A DNA stretch of 64,000 nucleotides from NCBI RefSeq assembly GCF_039555335.1, contig NC_092628.1, forward strand, positions 59,011,547-59,075,546. Direction: 5' to 3'. The notes beneath the pieces were generated by a model. It was given only the letters and a program-made list of their open reading frames with translations, made no database searches and was not told where the DNA came from. Below are positions 23,501 to 34,970 of this stretch, piece by piece (positions within the stretch are counted from its first letter, which is position 1; each line of letters opens with the position of its first letter). Source of the DNA: Amphiura filiformis. Lineage: Eukaryota > Echinodermata > Ophiuroidea > Amphilepidida > Amphiuridae. Both the position numbers and the translations under genes were made by a program.

Positions 23501-26500
23501 TGATTGTTCTGTACCTAGCCCTTCAAGGCCACATGATGAGGAACTGTCCTTATGCCAAGCAATGTAATTATTATTAAATGCCGCTGATCAACCTTATGCC
23601 ACCACCTGTCTATTAGTATTTGTAATAACAACCATTTGGTCTTGTATGTTTGTTCATTTCAGTTTGACAGAATCAAGTGCCCAGCACTGATCATATGTGG
23701 TGATAATGATGATTGTGTTCCCAATGATCACAGTGATAGAATAGCAGGGTTAATCCAAAACAATGGACATGATAATCCTTGTGAATTCATTAAATACCCA
23801 GGAGCAGGACATCTCATAGAACCACCATATGTACCTGTTTGTACATTTTCATATCAGCATCCGTGGGGTAAGTGGAAATTGGTTATAATTTTCCAAAGAT
23901 ATTTTAATCGGGTTTTGTCACCCCATGTTAACCTTGTTTACATTTTTACATAAAATTTCAAAGGTACTGACATCAGTGTCTTATAACTACTCTCTGCCCG
24001 TGTTTGCTCCTCAGACATGCAAAAGTAGTAATTCCTTTTTGATGCTAAAGTGTAATTAAAGCATTGAGAAAATCTATTGAACTTTTTGAGTAGATTATGA
24101 GACAACATATTTGAACTTGTTGAATCCCAAATATGCTGTAAATGTCTTTTAAGAATTCAAATTGGGATGAGCAATTCAACAAACAAGCCCACATCAACAT
24201 CCGATATGAATATGCTGTAGATGTCTTTTAAAAATTCAAATTTGGATGAGCAATTCAACAGACAAGCACACATCAACATCTGATATGAATGTACTAAAAC
24301 AAATCGCATGTACATGTATAAACCCACATGTGGCTATATCTATATTAAAGCTAACCTCTGATTTTTCAAAATGTTTTTGAAACAAGGAAGCACCTGTGTA
24401 TACAGTCAGTCTACTCTGAAGTACAAAGTACAGACGCTGACACATTGTGCCGACTTTGAAGGCACGCATACCTTCAGCAGAGACGCAGCACTATGCACTG
24501 TTAACGCGCTGTATATGTGCGTTTTGTCAGAGTGGACAAACTGTATGCCCAGTAGTAATTTTGGCATGATTATAATGTTCAAAGCATGTTAATTCTTGGT
24601 TCTTGGTTGTGTAATCTTTAAAAGCTGATCTCAGCTATACTAGGATGAAAAGTACACCAGACGTCTACAGCCCGTGGACATACAAAAAATAACATAGGGT
24701 GCGAAGCAAATCCAAATAAGCCAACGAAAAACCAAATGGTGAGCTATATACAAGGTTCGAATTCATTTAAAGGATATATAGTCCATGAAGAGGCTGCATC
24801 TCCCTTGTTACTGGCGCTGCAACACTCTTGAAAACGGGCACAGATGGTGCGATGTGTAGAACTGCTGCTGGTGGTAGCCTGTTCCAAACTGCAATGGCTC
24901 TTGGGTAGAATGCATATTTGTATGCATTTATAGTAGGAATGAGCAAGTTGACAAATTTCAATGGGTAATCAGTTCTTGCTGATATGTGAGTTGCCCTTTG
25001 AATACAAGATGGGGGAGTTATGTGCACTAGTCCATACTGGATCCTGTAGAACATGCAAGACTGTTGTATTAGTCGTCTAACATGTAGTGAGTCCCAGTTG
25101 AGTTTGTTTACAAGAGGTGACACATGTGTTTCTCTGCGGTAATCAGAGAAAACAAATCTGGCTGCATTTCTTTGAACCTGTTCCAGTCAATTGATTTCGG
25201 TGGTTGTGAGTCCCAGTTGAGTTTGTTTACAAGAGGTGACACATGTGTTTCTCTGCGGTAATCAGAGAAAACAAATCTGGCTGCATTTCTTTGAACCTGT
25301 TCCAGTCGATTGATTTCGGTGGTTGTACACAGGTTCCAAACTTCACTTGCGTACTCGATTTGTGGTCTCACAAGTGTTTGATACGATTTGTCTTTGACAT
25401 CAGTTGAACAGGGGGACAAAGTTCTCCGCAGGAGACCTAGTGTACGGCTGGCTTTATTGATGACTTTAGTACAGTGGTCGTTCCAGTTCAGGTTATGCGA
25501 AATAGTAACACCTAAATAGTCATGTTGTTGGACTATATTCAAGTTTTCCCCAAGGAGATTGTATTGACATAATACAGGGTTTCTTTTGCGTGTGATGTTT
25601 AACACTGCACACTTCTTGACATTGAATTGCATTAACCACTTGCCAGACCATTCAGCTAGGAAGTCAAGATCTTTCTGTAAGATTTCTTGGTCATCTGAGT
25701 TCTTTATCTCTCTGTACAATATGCTGTCATCAGCAAAAAGCTTGATTTTTGACTGTATTTGTTCGTTAATATCATTGATGTATAATAGAAATAAGACCGG
25801 TCCAAGGACCGACCCTTGTGGGACACCTGAGGTAACATCAACCCAGTTGGAATGAGTTCCATTAACTGAGACAGTTTGTTTCCTGTTTGAAAGGGAACTA
25901 TTTATCCATGCAAGGGTGCTGTTTCTGATGCCATAGTACTCTAATTCGAACCTTGGTGTTACTTTTGACACAACTATGTCCATGTCCAAGCATGTCAGTG
26001 ATATGTGTCGCTCTATTAACTTCCATCTCAGGAACATGTTTAGAATACGTCGGCACATTGATTTTGACTGTTGTAACCATCTTGCTAGGTCGCTGATCAC
26101 CTCTCGTTTGGACTATGCCAATGCTTTGTTGTACGGGGTCAAAAGCAGAGACCTTAAATGTCTCCAGTCGCTTCAAAACAGAGCGGCTCGTTTGGTGTTT
26201 CGTGTTCCTTGAGACCAGAATACGGAAGTTCTATTGTCTGATCTGCACTGGCTGCCGGTGAATGACAGGATTTTGTTTAAAAACATGCTCTGTGTGTACA
26301 AGTGTCTTAACCATGAAGCTCCGCCATACCTTTCTGACTGTCTGTGCAAACGCTTACCTGGAAGGGAAGGTATGAGATCTGGACATGATTCTACTCGACT
26401 GTACGAGCCGCGAACCAACTTAGTAACAGCGGGTGATCGGTCATTCCAGGCTTTTGCTCCAAGGGAATGGAATAAGCTGCCGATCACCCTGCGTGAATCA

Positions 26501-27406
26501 ATTTCTGTGTCAAGTTTTAAAGGGAAATTAAAAACCCATCTTTTCCCACGTTTTTAGTTTGTGTATGACACCACTGCCCACATGCTTTTAAAATTTTGAT
26601 GTGTATTTTATGTATAGGCTTTTTTTTAAATTGCCTATTTTAATTTGTCTTAATTTTGTTTTTAATAACTATGCTGCTCATATTCTTGTGTTTTTAAAAA
26701 TGTATTAATATGTATAATGCTTGTATTATGTATATGCGCTGTGATCGCTTGAAATGGCGCTTAATAAATGCCTTTGTAATAATAATAATAATAATTTTGA
26801 AGACAGATGTTGGTGCGAAACTTTATCAAAAGCTTTACTAAAATCGAGTAAGATGACATCAGTTTGGCCTTTCCGATTGATTGTTTCTGTCCAGTCATTA
26901 ACGGAGGTAATGAGCTGTGTCACAGTTGATAAGTGATCACTAGCTGATGTTAATGACATAATTCACACAAGCATGTCCAACAGTGCAGGTAATGGCAATG
27001 GGCAAGGAAGGTGATCTGAATGAAGATACCTAGTCAGCACTTTTATACAGAGCATAAACAACCATCATGCTGATGTGAAAGGTTCTTGGGTACATTCAAA
27101 CAAACTAAACCACCACAACATTATCACCATAAATATATCAAAAGGGTAACCTTTAGGTTGCATGATGGTATCTGTATCCTTTAATTTAGCCCCCCCCTTC
27201 CTCCATTACTAGTACTTATACTTCCATTACAGTATTTCAGAAGATTGTGCATCTTTGTGTTGTCACATTATTTTGCAGGTATTTTCCGGTGGGGTGGAAC
27301 ACCTCGAGACCATGCTCATGCTTGTGAAGCTGCTTGGAAGAAAGTTCTGGCCTTCTTGCAGGAACATATGGTGGACAAGAAGCAAACAGTTACCAGCAAG
27401 TTGTGA
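14536..27406 (+). CDS. peroxisomal acyl-CoA thioesterase / BAAT-family enzyme, complete, eight exons
   Basis: Exons: 14536-14779, 15497-15763, 16428-16609, 18440-18556, 20540-20625, 23162-23267, 23663-23867 and 27279-27406. All have GT-AG borders and matching phases, giving 444 residues, similar to vertebrate ACOT1-4/BAAT. The N-terminal beta domain (about 1-150) contains GQPVTL and IEPMGMFWSM. The alpha/beta-hydrolase domain follows (GPGPFPAVVDMFGG). The nucleophile elbow is GVCKGGEMA with Cys254, the acid is in CGDNDDCVP (probably Asp350), and the base is in PGAGHLIEPPY (His384). The family hydrolyses acyl-CoAs (Ser nucleophile) or conjugates acyl groups to glycine or taurine (Cys, as in BAAT). 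The C-terminus is SKL, a perfect PTS1, so it should act in the peroxisome. Start: ATG 14536 lies just after a likely acceptor (TTGCCAG), implying an upstream non-coding exon. Thioesterase versus acyltransferase activity is unresolved. Confidence 0.93.
16968..17268 (+). mobile_element. tRNA-derived SINE in intron 3 of the thioesterase gene
   Basis: The head resembles a tRNA gene: an A-box-like GGTGGCTCAGTGGTT at 16974-16988 and a B box GGGTTCGATTCCCC at 17031-17044, about 45 bp apart. A non-tRNA body follows, then a tail containing AAAGCGCTATATAAATGTC and an ATTT-rich run. This is the standard layout of a tRNA-headed SINE with a LINE-like 3' tail. A minus-strand 82-residue frame here is spurious. 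Confidence 0.82.
17551..18206. mobile_element. 656-bp foldback element built on a CATAGTGGCGTAT motif
   Basis: The ends are inverted repeats of about 35 bp: AATTCGTCGGCTGTATTCCA at the left, and AATTCGTCGTCCGTATTCCA for the right end read on the other strand, each followed by TAGTGSCGTATAGTG. AATT may be the target duplication. The motif TTCCATAGTGGCGTAT recurs inside in both orientations (about 17734, 17816, 17850-17870, 17960). The element interrupts another repeat spanning about 17400-18395. It lies in intron 3 and has no ORF. Confidence 0.7.
20990..21170. repeat. hAT-like remnant in intron 5
   Basis: It contains CCCCAAAATATTTTTCTTGCC, ACTTTTGAGGCAAAA and AAATTTCCACTTTTT, and ends TGGTGCCACCACTG. 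The same sequence blocks occur in the same order at 41861-42020, where the element starts CAGTGGCGGCGCTAC. The two are copies of one MITE family with CAGTGGYGGC ends. Confidence 0.6.
21277..21514. mobile_element. 238-bp MITE with GGGGTCTATTTCACTAAACT ends, intron 5
   Basis: The terminal 22 bp at each end are inverted with one mismatch (GGGGTCTATTTCAC versus GGGGTCCATTTCAC). The interior is a run of TTACGAA/TTCGTAA words and so is highly self-complementary. No clear target duplication is seen and no ORF is present. Confidence 0.75.
25089..25326 (-). repeat. 119-bp tandem duplication inside LINE ORF2
   Basis: Two nearly identical adjacent copies begin at 25089 and 25208 with GAGTCCCAGTTGAGTTTGTT. 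They differ at about one base (GTCAATTG versus GTCGATTG). Since 119 is not a multiple of three, the copy breaks the reading frame. Confidence 0.9.
25947..26796 (+). mobile_element. second LINE fragment inserted into the first, opposite strand
   Basis: The plus-strand frame from 25947 gives NLGVTFD, LDYANALLYG, LQNRAARLVF, and after one in-frame stop (26210-26212) LSDLHWLPVNDRILFKNM and the usual C-terminus ending LKTHLFPRF (stop at 26555-26557). The 3' UTR ends in a (TAA)n tail. TAATT lies at both junctions (25942-25946, 26792-26796), consistent with target-primed insertion. The two halves of the host LINE join in frame when the insert is ignored. The fragment is 5'-truncated. Confidence 0.85.
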
Positions 27407-28234
27407 ACAGTATTTCTTTGCTTTTTGATCAATGCACAAATCAATGCAATTCGTATTTTTAAAGAGGATCATTCAATTAACCAAAATTATTATGATTCTA
27501 ATGGCAAGTATTATATTGTTTGAATTTATGTCAAGCTGAAATCAGTGGAAACATATTAACACAATCTTTTAACACAGAATTCCTGTGAGTTAGGACCTTC
27601 TTGACGCATGCAGTAACAAAAGCCGAATAATTTTCGCCTATTATAATATGAATAATCTTTAACAGGCAACACTTGATATAATAAGTAACTCATTGAACTT
27701 TTTATTTTACTGAAATAAATTTATTGTATTAACTGTAAAGCAGCTGTAAAACACTGATATAATTATAAAATTAGTGCACGTTGAATAATGCTATGGTAAA
27801 GATTATAATATACATGTAATGCTCAACTGTAATTAGTTCAAAGTATTACTTTTAATCATCCTAAAGTATGGAGATCAATAAATTATATGATGTTATATTA
27901 ACATTCAAACAAAATCATCTCTGATTTCTGTTTTATTGCACTTACATACTTACATTAGGTTCACAATTTATGGGATGCTCTATTATTTTTATTTAACATT
28001 CATGGCAGTGATGTACTCCATAATCAAGGTGAATTTTTATTTTAAACTAACTGGCCTAAAAGAAGATGCATATCGCCTTTTTCCCCCAATTTAGTTTTGG
28101 TTGGTTAGAAAAGTCAACCTTATAAACACATCCAACATAATTATACTAACAGCGTTTTAACACATTTACTGAAAAATATGCTTGCTTGTTTTGGTCATAT
28201 TTCAAGACTGAAATTTTAGGAAAGCAGATTCATA
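27407..28234. other. tail-to-tail 3' region between the thioesterase and F-box genes
   Basis: The region contains plus-strand AATAAA at 27714-27719 and 27877-27882, and a minus-strand AATAAA (TTTATT on plus) at 27988-27993. The two genes therefore converge with about 100 bp between the nearest candidate poly(A) signals. About 27599-27645 repeats, inverted, part of the element in the aminopeptidase 3' UTR. No gene lies here. Confidence 0.5.
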
Positions 28235-30438
28235 CTAGTTGTTTTCTGATTCGGAGTAAGTAAAATCCATGGATATTTTCAGATTTGGTTTTCCCTTTTT
28301 GATATCTTCTATTCTGGTCAGGAACTCCCTTTTCTTGTTCAAATGACTGGAAACATCCACATGAACAATTTCGAGCATACTCAAAATAGTCTCCAACACA
28401 GCTTCTGTGGTAGTGCGCTTGCATTCTCGAAGGTCGAGGTACCTCAGTGTATGATTATGACACAGATATCTTACACCTTCATCAGTGATAGAGTTGCATC
28501 CTCGGAGGTTAAGAACCTGGAGTTGTAGCATGTAGTTTGAGATCATCTTGACAATTGTATTTGTTACACTGGCAGATTGACATAATGCTAATTCATGTAA
28601 ATTTGTCAAACCTTTTGCAATGTTAGCAAAAGCAGGTGGCGAAAAGAATAACATTGGTCCAGGAAGCCATAGATTCTTGATGGAGCTTCTGCAGCTGATG
28701 ATACTTAGAAAGTCATCTAGATCGGCAGCCCTCCGTATCATCGGCATGTATCTAAAGCTCTCCAGTACAACCAAATTCTCACCAATAAGAAAGAGTATAT
28801 CCTCCAAAACATTGGTATCTCTGTTGTAATCGTAGTCAAAATGCATAAGATGTAAAGTCTGTAGCTTTGGAATGCTTTTTGTCAATTGTGCAACAGCAGC
28901 TACTGACACTCCAGAGCAGTGGTAAAGAGAAATGTGTCTTAAATTTGTGCATCCACTAAGATGACTAAAGAGAGCATTTGTAAGTCTCGCATCAGGAATG
29001 GTCAAGATAGATACGCGAGCCCGTTTTTGTTTCCATGTAAGTTTACTCTGTTTCGCTGGTTTCTTCTTGTGTATTTGACGTCCATGAAAGGTAAGTTGGA
29101 TATTTGTTATACCGTGTGAAATGAATGACATATCATTAGATAGCTCATTGCCCATTCCCATAGTAAATGATGGAAGAGGAGTAGAAAAAGAATGCTTTGT
29201 TGGTGGCAAATATGACAAGTGTTTAAGGTTGGGACAATTTTCTCGAAGAAACCCAAGGATTCCAGGGCTCACAATATTCAAATATATTGTCTGCAACGAT
29301 ACCCCACAGTATGTGGTTAAGAAAGTTAAAGCAGCCTCTTCCTCGCGTGGGAACTCCCAAACTTGAGGAGCTAGTGACATAAAAGATCTTGAGAGTCTTG
29401 ATGGAAAAGCTGAATAGTCTCCTAGTGGCCACAGGCTCACCCATGTCCATAGAATACTGTCCTTCATGAGATTGTTCCATCTTTGGCATACCCTGTAAAA
29501 TAAAAGTATTGCAACAAATTAACAAGAATATTTGGCAGCAAAATGAAAGCTAATTGCACTGTTTTGGGTTTCAAACAGGGTGTTTGTCAGTTGCCACCCT
29601 TATCGACTCATTGTGATATTTATGTGCTCCTGGCCTATTCCTCTTTGGATTTGCATGGTGCTATTGTGATCATGTGATCAAGTTGCTCAAAATAGCAGTC
29701 GCAAAACGTAACTATCAGTTTGTTTATTTCTTCTTTACCCTGGGTTCAGATTTTGAGAACAATTTAAGTATCCTTCCTTCTGTTATTCAGGGGTGTAGCA
29801 AGAGCCGTGGGGCACAGTGTGGGGGCGCCCTTTTGACATCTCCTCTATCAGCCCTATCCCTAACCCACTTCATTTTCACTTTTGCTCGGGCCCCTGAACC
29901 CTTGTGACCCCTGGACTTCATCCACCCTGTCCACCCGCTTGCTACTGTAACACCCCTGCTGTTATTCCATATGGCCCAGCAATATGTTGAATTTTACTCC
30001 TTTTGATGTATATTCTCTCATAATGAAACATGACTTTCAGCATGTAAATCAGAGAGGTGTAAACATAACAAATGCTGTCAACTGCTCAAAAAAGCATGAT
30101 ATCATTATTTGCAAAACAACAAGTTTGACTTCCAACATATTTTTTTTAATAAATTTGAGCGAAACAAGCACTGTACATGAAACTACTCATGACTATGATT
30201 AAAGGCACTTGAGTAATTCAACATAAGTTGATTCAAAATTAAATCTTGTTCAAAGATTGATATCCAACAGCCGCCTTATTGACGATACCATCTTACAGTT
30301 TTTGTGGTTCCATTAGCGACATACCTGGCTGCTTGTCCCCTATCTTTGAGAGACAGAAATGAGAACACTTTGAAGATGACATCATCAATTAAAATGCCAA
30401 TTCCATCAGCCATAGTTTTTCCCTTAGATTTGTGATTC
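28235..30438 (-). CDS. F-box / leucine-rich-repeat protein, two coding exons
   Basis: The first coding exon is 30438-30325 with ATG at 30413-30411, the second 29492-28235. The junction completes an Arg codon, giving 448 residues. The F-box spans residues about 8-50 (LIDDVIFKVFSFLSLKDRG, then VCQRWNNLMKDSILW) and is split by the intron. From about residue 150 on there are leucine-rich repeats of the FBXL type, e.g. LRHISLYHCSGVS, LQVLNLRGCNSITDEGV and LRYLDLRECKRTTTEAV. Proteins of this layout are substrate receptors of SCF (SKP1-CUL1-F-box) ubiquitin ligases: the F-box binds SKP1 and the LRRs choose the target. Which FBXL this is cannot be told, and the target is unknown. An acceptor at 30439-30440 precedes the ATG and the frame stays open to it, so a longer N-terminus or a 5' UTR exon is possible. 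A second, overlapping frame at 29223-29525 is spurious. Confidence 0.9.
29788..29958. mobile_element. hAT-like MITE with 8-bp target duplication, F-box gene intron
   Basis: The ends are inverted: CAGGGGTGTAGCAAG on the left and, for the right end read on the other strand, CAGGGGTGTTACAGTAGCAAG. It is flanked by perfect CTGTTATT (29780-29787 and 29959-29966). The element is 171 bp, has no transposase, and lies inside the intron of the F-box gene. Confidence 0.9.
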
Positions 30439-30524
30439 CTGCAATGTCAATATATTGAAATTACTATCTTTACTCAACAGTTTAATTAACAGTCAACTTA
30501 AAAACAAAGTTATTTCTGGCTAAA

Positions 30525-30562
30525 AGCATAGATACTAAAAATAAATTTTTAGTATCTATGCT
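30525..30562. repeat. near-perfect 38-bp palindrome
   Basis: Two 18-bp arms, AGCATAGATACTAAAAAT and its complement, are separated by AA. This lies about 110 bp upstream of the F-box initiator ATG on the minus strand. It could be a hairpin remnant of a mobile element or a local inversion-duplication. Confidence 0.85.
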
Positions 30563-30654
30563 AAAAGTAAGCAATTGGGCATATCATTAACATAGTCATG
30601 ATGCAACCTTTGAGACTACAATCAAAGAAGTTAATGTTGGCACACTCGGGCATA

Positions 30655-31130
30655 CTAAAGTAAATCGCCACCCCTCTCCCCCAGTTTGTCCGGCAAGGTC
30701 CGTAGAGCTGGCAAAGTAATTGCTCGCGGGCAACTCAACCCAAACCTCCACGTGGTGTCGGATGGATAACGCTAACTTGGGCCCAGGGGAACAGGGTTGG
30801 ATGCGAGGAAGTCAAGCTAGCGAAGGATCATGCAAAGTAATTTGACCACGTTTTAGCCCTTCCTCGGCTGACTCAGCCTGGTGTGGCTCTGAAGAGACAC
30901 CGTTTGGTTTTTACCATGCAGACAGAGGAACAATATGGAGTTTAGTGTACGAGCAGATACTCAGGAGATATCAACGAGCTAGGCACGAAGAGGATAGAAA
31001 CAAATAAGATGCAGTGAAGCAGAAAATACGTATTGTGACTGAATGGAGTTATACAGGTGCAACTTGACAAAGGAGTGAGTACTGGCGCAAATAACCTCAG
31101 TAGTTGAAAGCGCCATACAAATCAACCAAA
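30655..31130. repeat. unclassified high-complexity, GC-richer segment
   Basis: The composition changes sharply from the AT-rich surroundings. The segment ends with AAAGCGCCATACAAATC followed by an A-rich run, resembling the 3' tails of SINEs and LINEs. No ORF above about 90 residues or known motif was recognised. A retroposon of unknown family is the simplest guess. Confidence 0.35.
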
Positions 31131-32127
31131 AACAAAAAAACAAAATCTCCCCCAGTCCAATGTTGATGAAAGCACTTTTTCCATTGGGCTCTCCAGTCTC
31201 CCCAACATTGATTGAGGGGGAATGGGGGAGGGTAGGGGAAAGGAGAAGGTACATGTATGTACTTCTCATCAAACATAGTTATACTAATTTCACTTACTAT
31301 CAGAGCGGCAATGAAGAGTTCCAACATATTGTCAAGGTGTGCCAACTATTAAATTCATCTTGTAAGAACAACTCGTGTCTCACAAGTTTTGATTATTTTG
31401 AGAATATTGCATCAGAGAAGACCTTCACAGCATGTGGGTAATGGGCGTGACTGTATCTGCTATAATTCATAATTGGCCATTTTCAATGTATTTGAACAGA
31501 TTTTCAATGTATAGTTTTGTTTTGTCCCCCTTTTTGTCTATTAAAGTTTTAGAGGAAATATCCTGGCCCCTCTGGATCTGCCTCTATACAGAGAAGATGT
31601 AAGGAAGAGGATGTTGATCCAGCTATCCTCAGACAAAACTATATGTATGAGACCGCTCATTCAAAGTAAATGATGCATTACCCTCTATAGCCGCTAAACA
31701 ATAGAATACCACAATGGGTTTGAACCCGGGACGGATGTGATACATAAGTTGCAGCTAACTAGTTTTAGGGATAGGTCAGTGCTTGAATGTCATCATGCCA
31801 TGCGTACCATACATGCAGGCCCTGTCATGCAGCAATTTTTCATATAAAATATGACGAATTATAATTTCCGTCACTTCTTGTCACTTTCAGCCTCTATTTT
31901 TATGATAGAGGATGTTTTCAATTATCAGAATATCTTTATTAGGTTTACAGGAAATGACAGGAAAATACATAAAAATATTCAATAGAAATGATCAACAATC
32001 ATCAATTCTTTAAAAATATCCTAAAAAATTCTTCTTTAGAAATTTATATGTTTACAAAAAAGTGCAGATTGTTGGGGAAATTTTACAATACTCGATTTCT
32101 TTCTTGTATTATCCACATGTGGTATCC

Positions 32128-32462
32128 CATCCAACAGTAGGTCCTCAAAAGGAGTATTTCTTGATCCTAGCATCCTCTTTGTATGGCCTTTTCAGTAGAT
32201 ATCCACGAAAAAAGCTTATTCCCAAAATTTCAGTTGATTCCGATTTTGCGTTTATGAGTTATGCATGATTATTTGTATTACACTGCTCCGTAGACAATGT
32301 GTTGTAATTCAAAATGAAATTAAAATTTCACGATATCTTTGCCAAACGAATTAATCTGCAAGAAATATTTTGTACATAAACATCATGTAGCCAGAGGTTT
32401 CCATTGATATAAAAATCTCAATTTTTTTGAGAAAAGTGGGGGGATGATGCTGTGGATCACAA
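32128..32462 (-). repeat. interspersed repeat, copy 2 of 3 (inverted)
   Basis: Minus-strand reading matches the copies at 5649 and 34655 across most of their length. With the copy at 34655 it brackets a duplicated block (32645-32945 and 33715-34007), so this region is partly mirror-symmetric. Confidence 0.7.
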
Positions 32463-32644
32463 AATAAATTTTCGACAAAATCGCTATAGAAACGTTGCAA
32501 ATATTTCCCATTCTGAAGTGCAAATCAGTCAACTGTTAGCAGTCTCACACATCACATCAAAGTGGATGTCCAACTACTTCAGAATAAAGGACTATGAATA
32601 CGGGTATGAATATAGATGCGATAGGATTACCTACGGGATTATTA

Positions 32645-34007
32645 GTGCCGTACTATTACGCTGACTTTCGTATTCGGCGAGGAGTTGTTTACAAACAGAG
32701 AGGTAGACAAAGGGCCTGTCAAAACTGTTCCGCTTGTCCAAATACTCAAGTATCAAAAGGATGGTCCACAATAGAGTGATTCATGCAACATGAATAGGGG
32801 ATTAAAAAACTGTGAAGTGGGACCATGGCATGTGCTTCTTTTGTCCACTTTGCCATCAAGATTTCGAATGAAAACAGTTCAGACCCAGAACAAGATCATG
32901 TCAGAAATTAATATTTTGTTCTGGGTCTGATTATTCGGACTACGGGATTATCTCAATTGTATAATTCTGTTAACCCTCCTCTTCCTTACATCTTCTCTGC
33001 TCTAGTCTATATCAAAATATTGATTGGTCCCAATTATATTTAACAAAATGTAGACTCCAGGGCCGTAGCAAGGTTGAAAATGTGGAATGCCATAGCTCGA
33101 GATACTCTAGCTAAAATACAGGTTTACATTTACTATCTTACATTATCTTGCTGTATTTCAGCTAGAGCTCCAAACGACAAGCTTCCGGGTCTTTTTGGAT
33201 AAGAATACTGTTACGTAAGATGAAGAAGAAACCCGCCTCGGAGCCCGCCCTATTCATTATTTCATTGTACTTATTGCAATTTGCCTCCACACATTACGTA
33301 ATCAACACAAAGCTTTTGTGAGGATTAGTGAGTGGATAAGAAATTGACAGTGGAGGAGACGAAGGACACGCCGATTGTTAGTTGTCAATCATGAATTGCC
33401 GCAACGTATTAATATTTTACTGCATGGCATTCCGCAAACACCAAGACAAATTATGCCATATTTTTCCAAAGATCATCTCATATGAAGTAAGCTGAATGCG
33501 ATCTGTACTTTTGTAACATTCCGATCGCTTTTGATCACCTATTATCGGCGAATTTGCTTGAAAACATGTGAGTTCATGTTGTGTAAACATAATTAGCATA
33601 GACACAAATGAAATTACGATGCAATACAATGCAATTTGAATGCGCAGCAGATCTATAGAAATAACCTTGCCCGGTTTTATGCAGAATTAGACCCTGTCTG
33701 GGTAGTGCCGTACTATTACGCTGACTTTCGTATTCGGCGAGGAGGACGATTTCGACCTCCCGGTTTGTTTACAAACAGAGAGGTAGACAAAAAACCGTTC
33801 AGCGTGTCCAAACACTCAAGTATCAGAAGGATGGTCCACAATAGCGTGATTCACGTAACCTGAATAGGGATTAAAAAGCTGTCACGTAGAACCATGTGCT
33901 TCTATTGTCCAATTTGCCATCAAGATTTCATATGGAAACAGTTCAGACCCAGTACAAGATCATGTCAGAAATTAATATTTTGTTCTGGGTCTGATTATTC
34001 GGACTAC
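32645..34007 (+). repeat. pair of about 300-bp direct repeats containing a conserved hairpin
   Basis: Copy 1 at 32645-32945 and copy 2 at 33715-34007 share GTGCCGTACTATTACGCTGA at the start and a common TTATTCGGACTAC end, with small indels between them. Copy 2 has about 19 extra bases after TCGGCGAGGAG. Each ends in a hairpin: CAGACCCAGAACAA pairs with TTGTTCTGGGTCTG (32880-32893 with 32916-32929 in copy 1). Confidence 0.75.
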
Positions 34008-34654
34008 TGTCTGGGCAGCCATCACAAATGTGGGGTGGCCAAATTACAAATATATGCCCAAATTGAAATAAAGATTGCTTGCTACGGCCCTGGTAGACTC
34101 ATATTTTCTCTTTCAATTTTTTGCATACACATTTCCCACTGTACACCTACCTTGTAGCATATTAAGATTGTATGCACTATGCATTCATGCATGTCAACAG
34201 AAAAAAGTACCCTTACAACCTCAGATCGTGCATGTTATGTCATTTCCTGTAAGACCTGTTCTTGCTACTACATTGCACCGTCCTACCAGTTTAATACAGG
34301 CCTATTCATAGAATTTATCAATGTCAGTCACTGCCTACCATGGTTATACACACTTTCAGATAATAATGAGCTTTTAATTGGATTTATATACTGCATTTAT
34401 TACATGTCGACTCACCATCAAAATTGCAGAAGTTTGTTTACATTTTCATTTCCCAGCCGCAGACTGAATGAACTGCCTAAACACAGCTTGCAACCTATTT
34501 GCGCTGCATACGGGCACACACCACTAAATAAACGTCCCATTGAAATACATGTGAAAATACAAGAAAGTAAGTTTGCTTTTCTACTATACCCCATGTAACA
34601 ATATTTTTGATATTTTGATCGCACCAAAAAAGATAAAATTTTTATTTAAATTTG

Positions 34655-34970
34655 ATTTTTGGGCCTCATCCCCCACTTTTCTTTAAAAAATTGAGATTTT
34701 TATACCACTGGAAACCTCTAGCTACATAGGCCCTATAAATGTTTTATGTTTATGTCCAAAAAAATTCTTGCAGATTAATTCGTTTAGCAACAATATCGTC
34801 AAATTTGAATTACAACACTGGCCTATGGGCAGTGTAATAGGCCTACTAATCATGCGTAACTCGCGAACACAAAATCGGTACCAACTGACATTGGTGGGAA
34901 TAAGCTTTTTTCGTTGATATCTACTGAAAATGTCATAAAAAGAGAATGCAAGGATCACGAAATACTCCTA
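34655..34970 (+). repeat. interspersed repeat, copy 3 of 3
   Basis: This is the same orientation as 5649-5905. It carries an extra internal segment (about 34800-34880) that copy 2 also partly has (about 32240-32310), so copies 2 and 3 are closer to each other than to copy 1. Confidence 0.7.

Larger units (their letters stand above)
24700..26960 (-). mobile_element. 5'-truncated non-LTR retrotransposon (LINE), interrupted, in intron 7
   Basis: The minus-strand reverse transcriptase is recognisable. DFSKAFDKVSH is encoded at about 26800-26835. After an insertion it continues with SGVPQGSVLGPVLFLLYIND, LFADDSIL (catalytic Asp pair), LGVTIS and the C-terminal thumb. A 119-bp tandem duplication (copies starting 25089 and 25208) shifts the frame, and the end of the protein continues in another frame (24767-25123, ending PLHGLYIL). 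The element is truncated near 26960 and cannot move. The domain order fits the Jockey/CR1-like clades; the clade was not determined. Confidence 0.88.

Noticed and set aside
25947-26100. N-terminal part of the 330-residue minus-strand frame (MISDLARWLQQ onward)
   Set aside because: This part is the inserted plus-strand LINE read backwards; the host LINE protein begins at about 25946 on that side.
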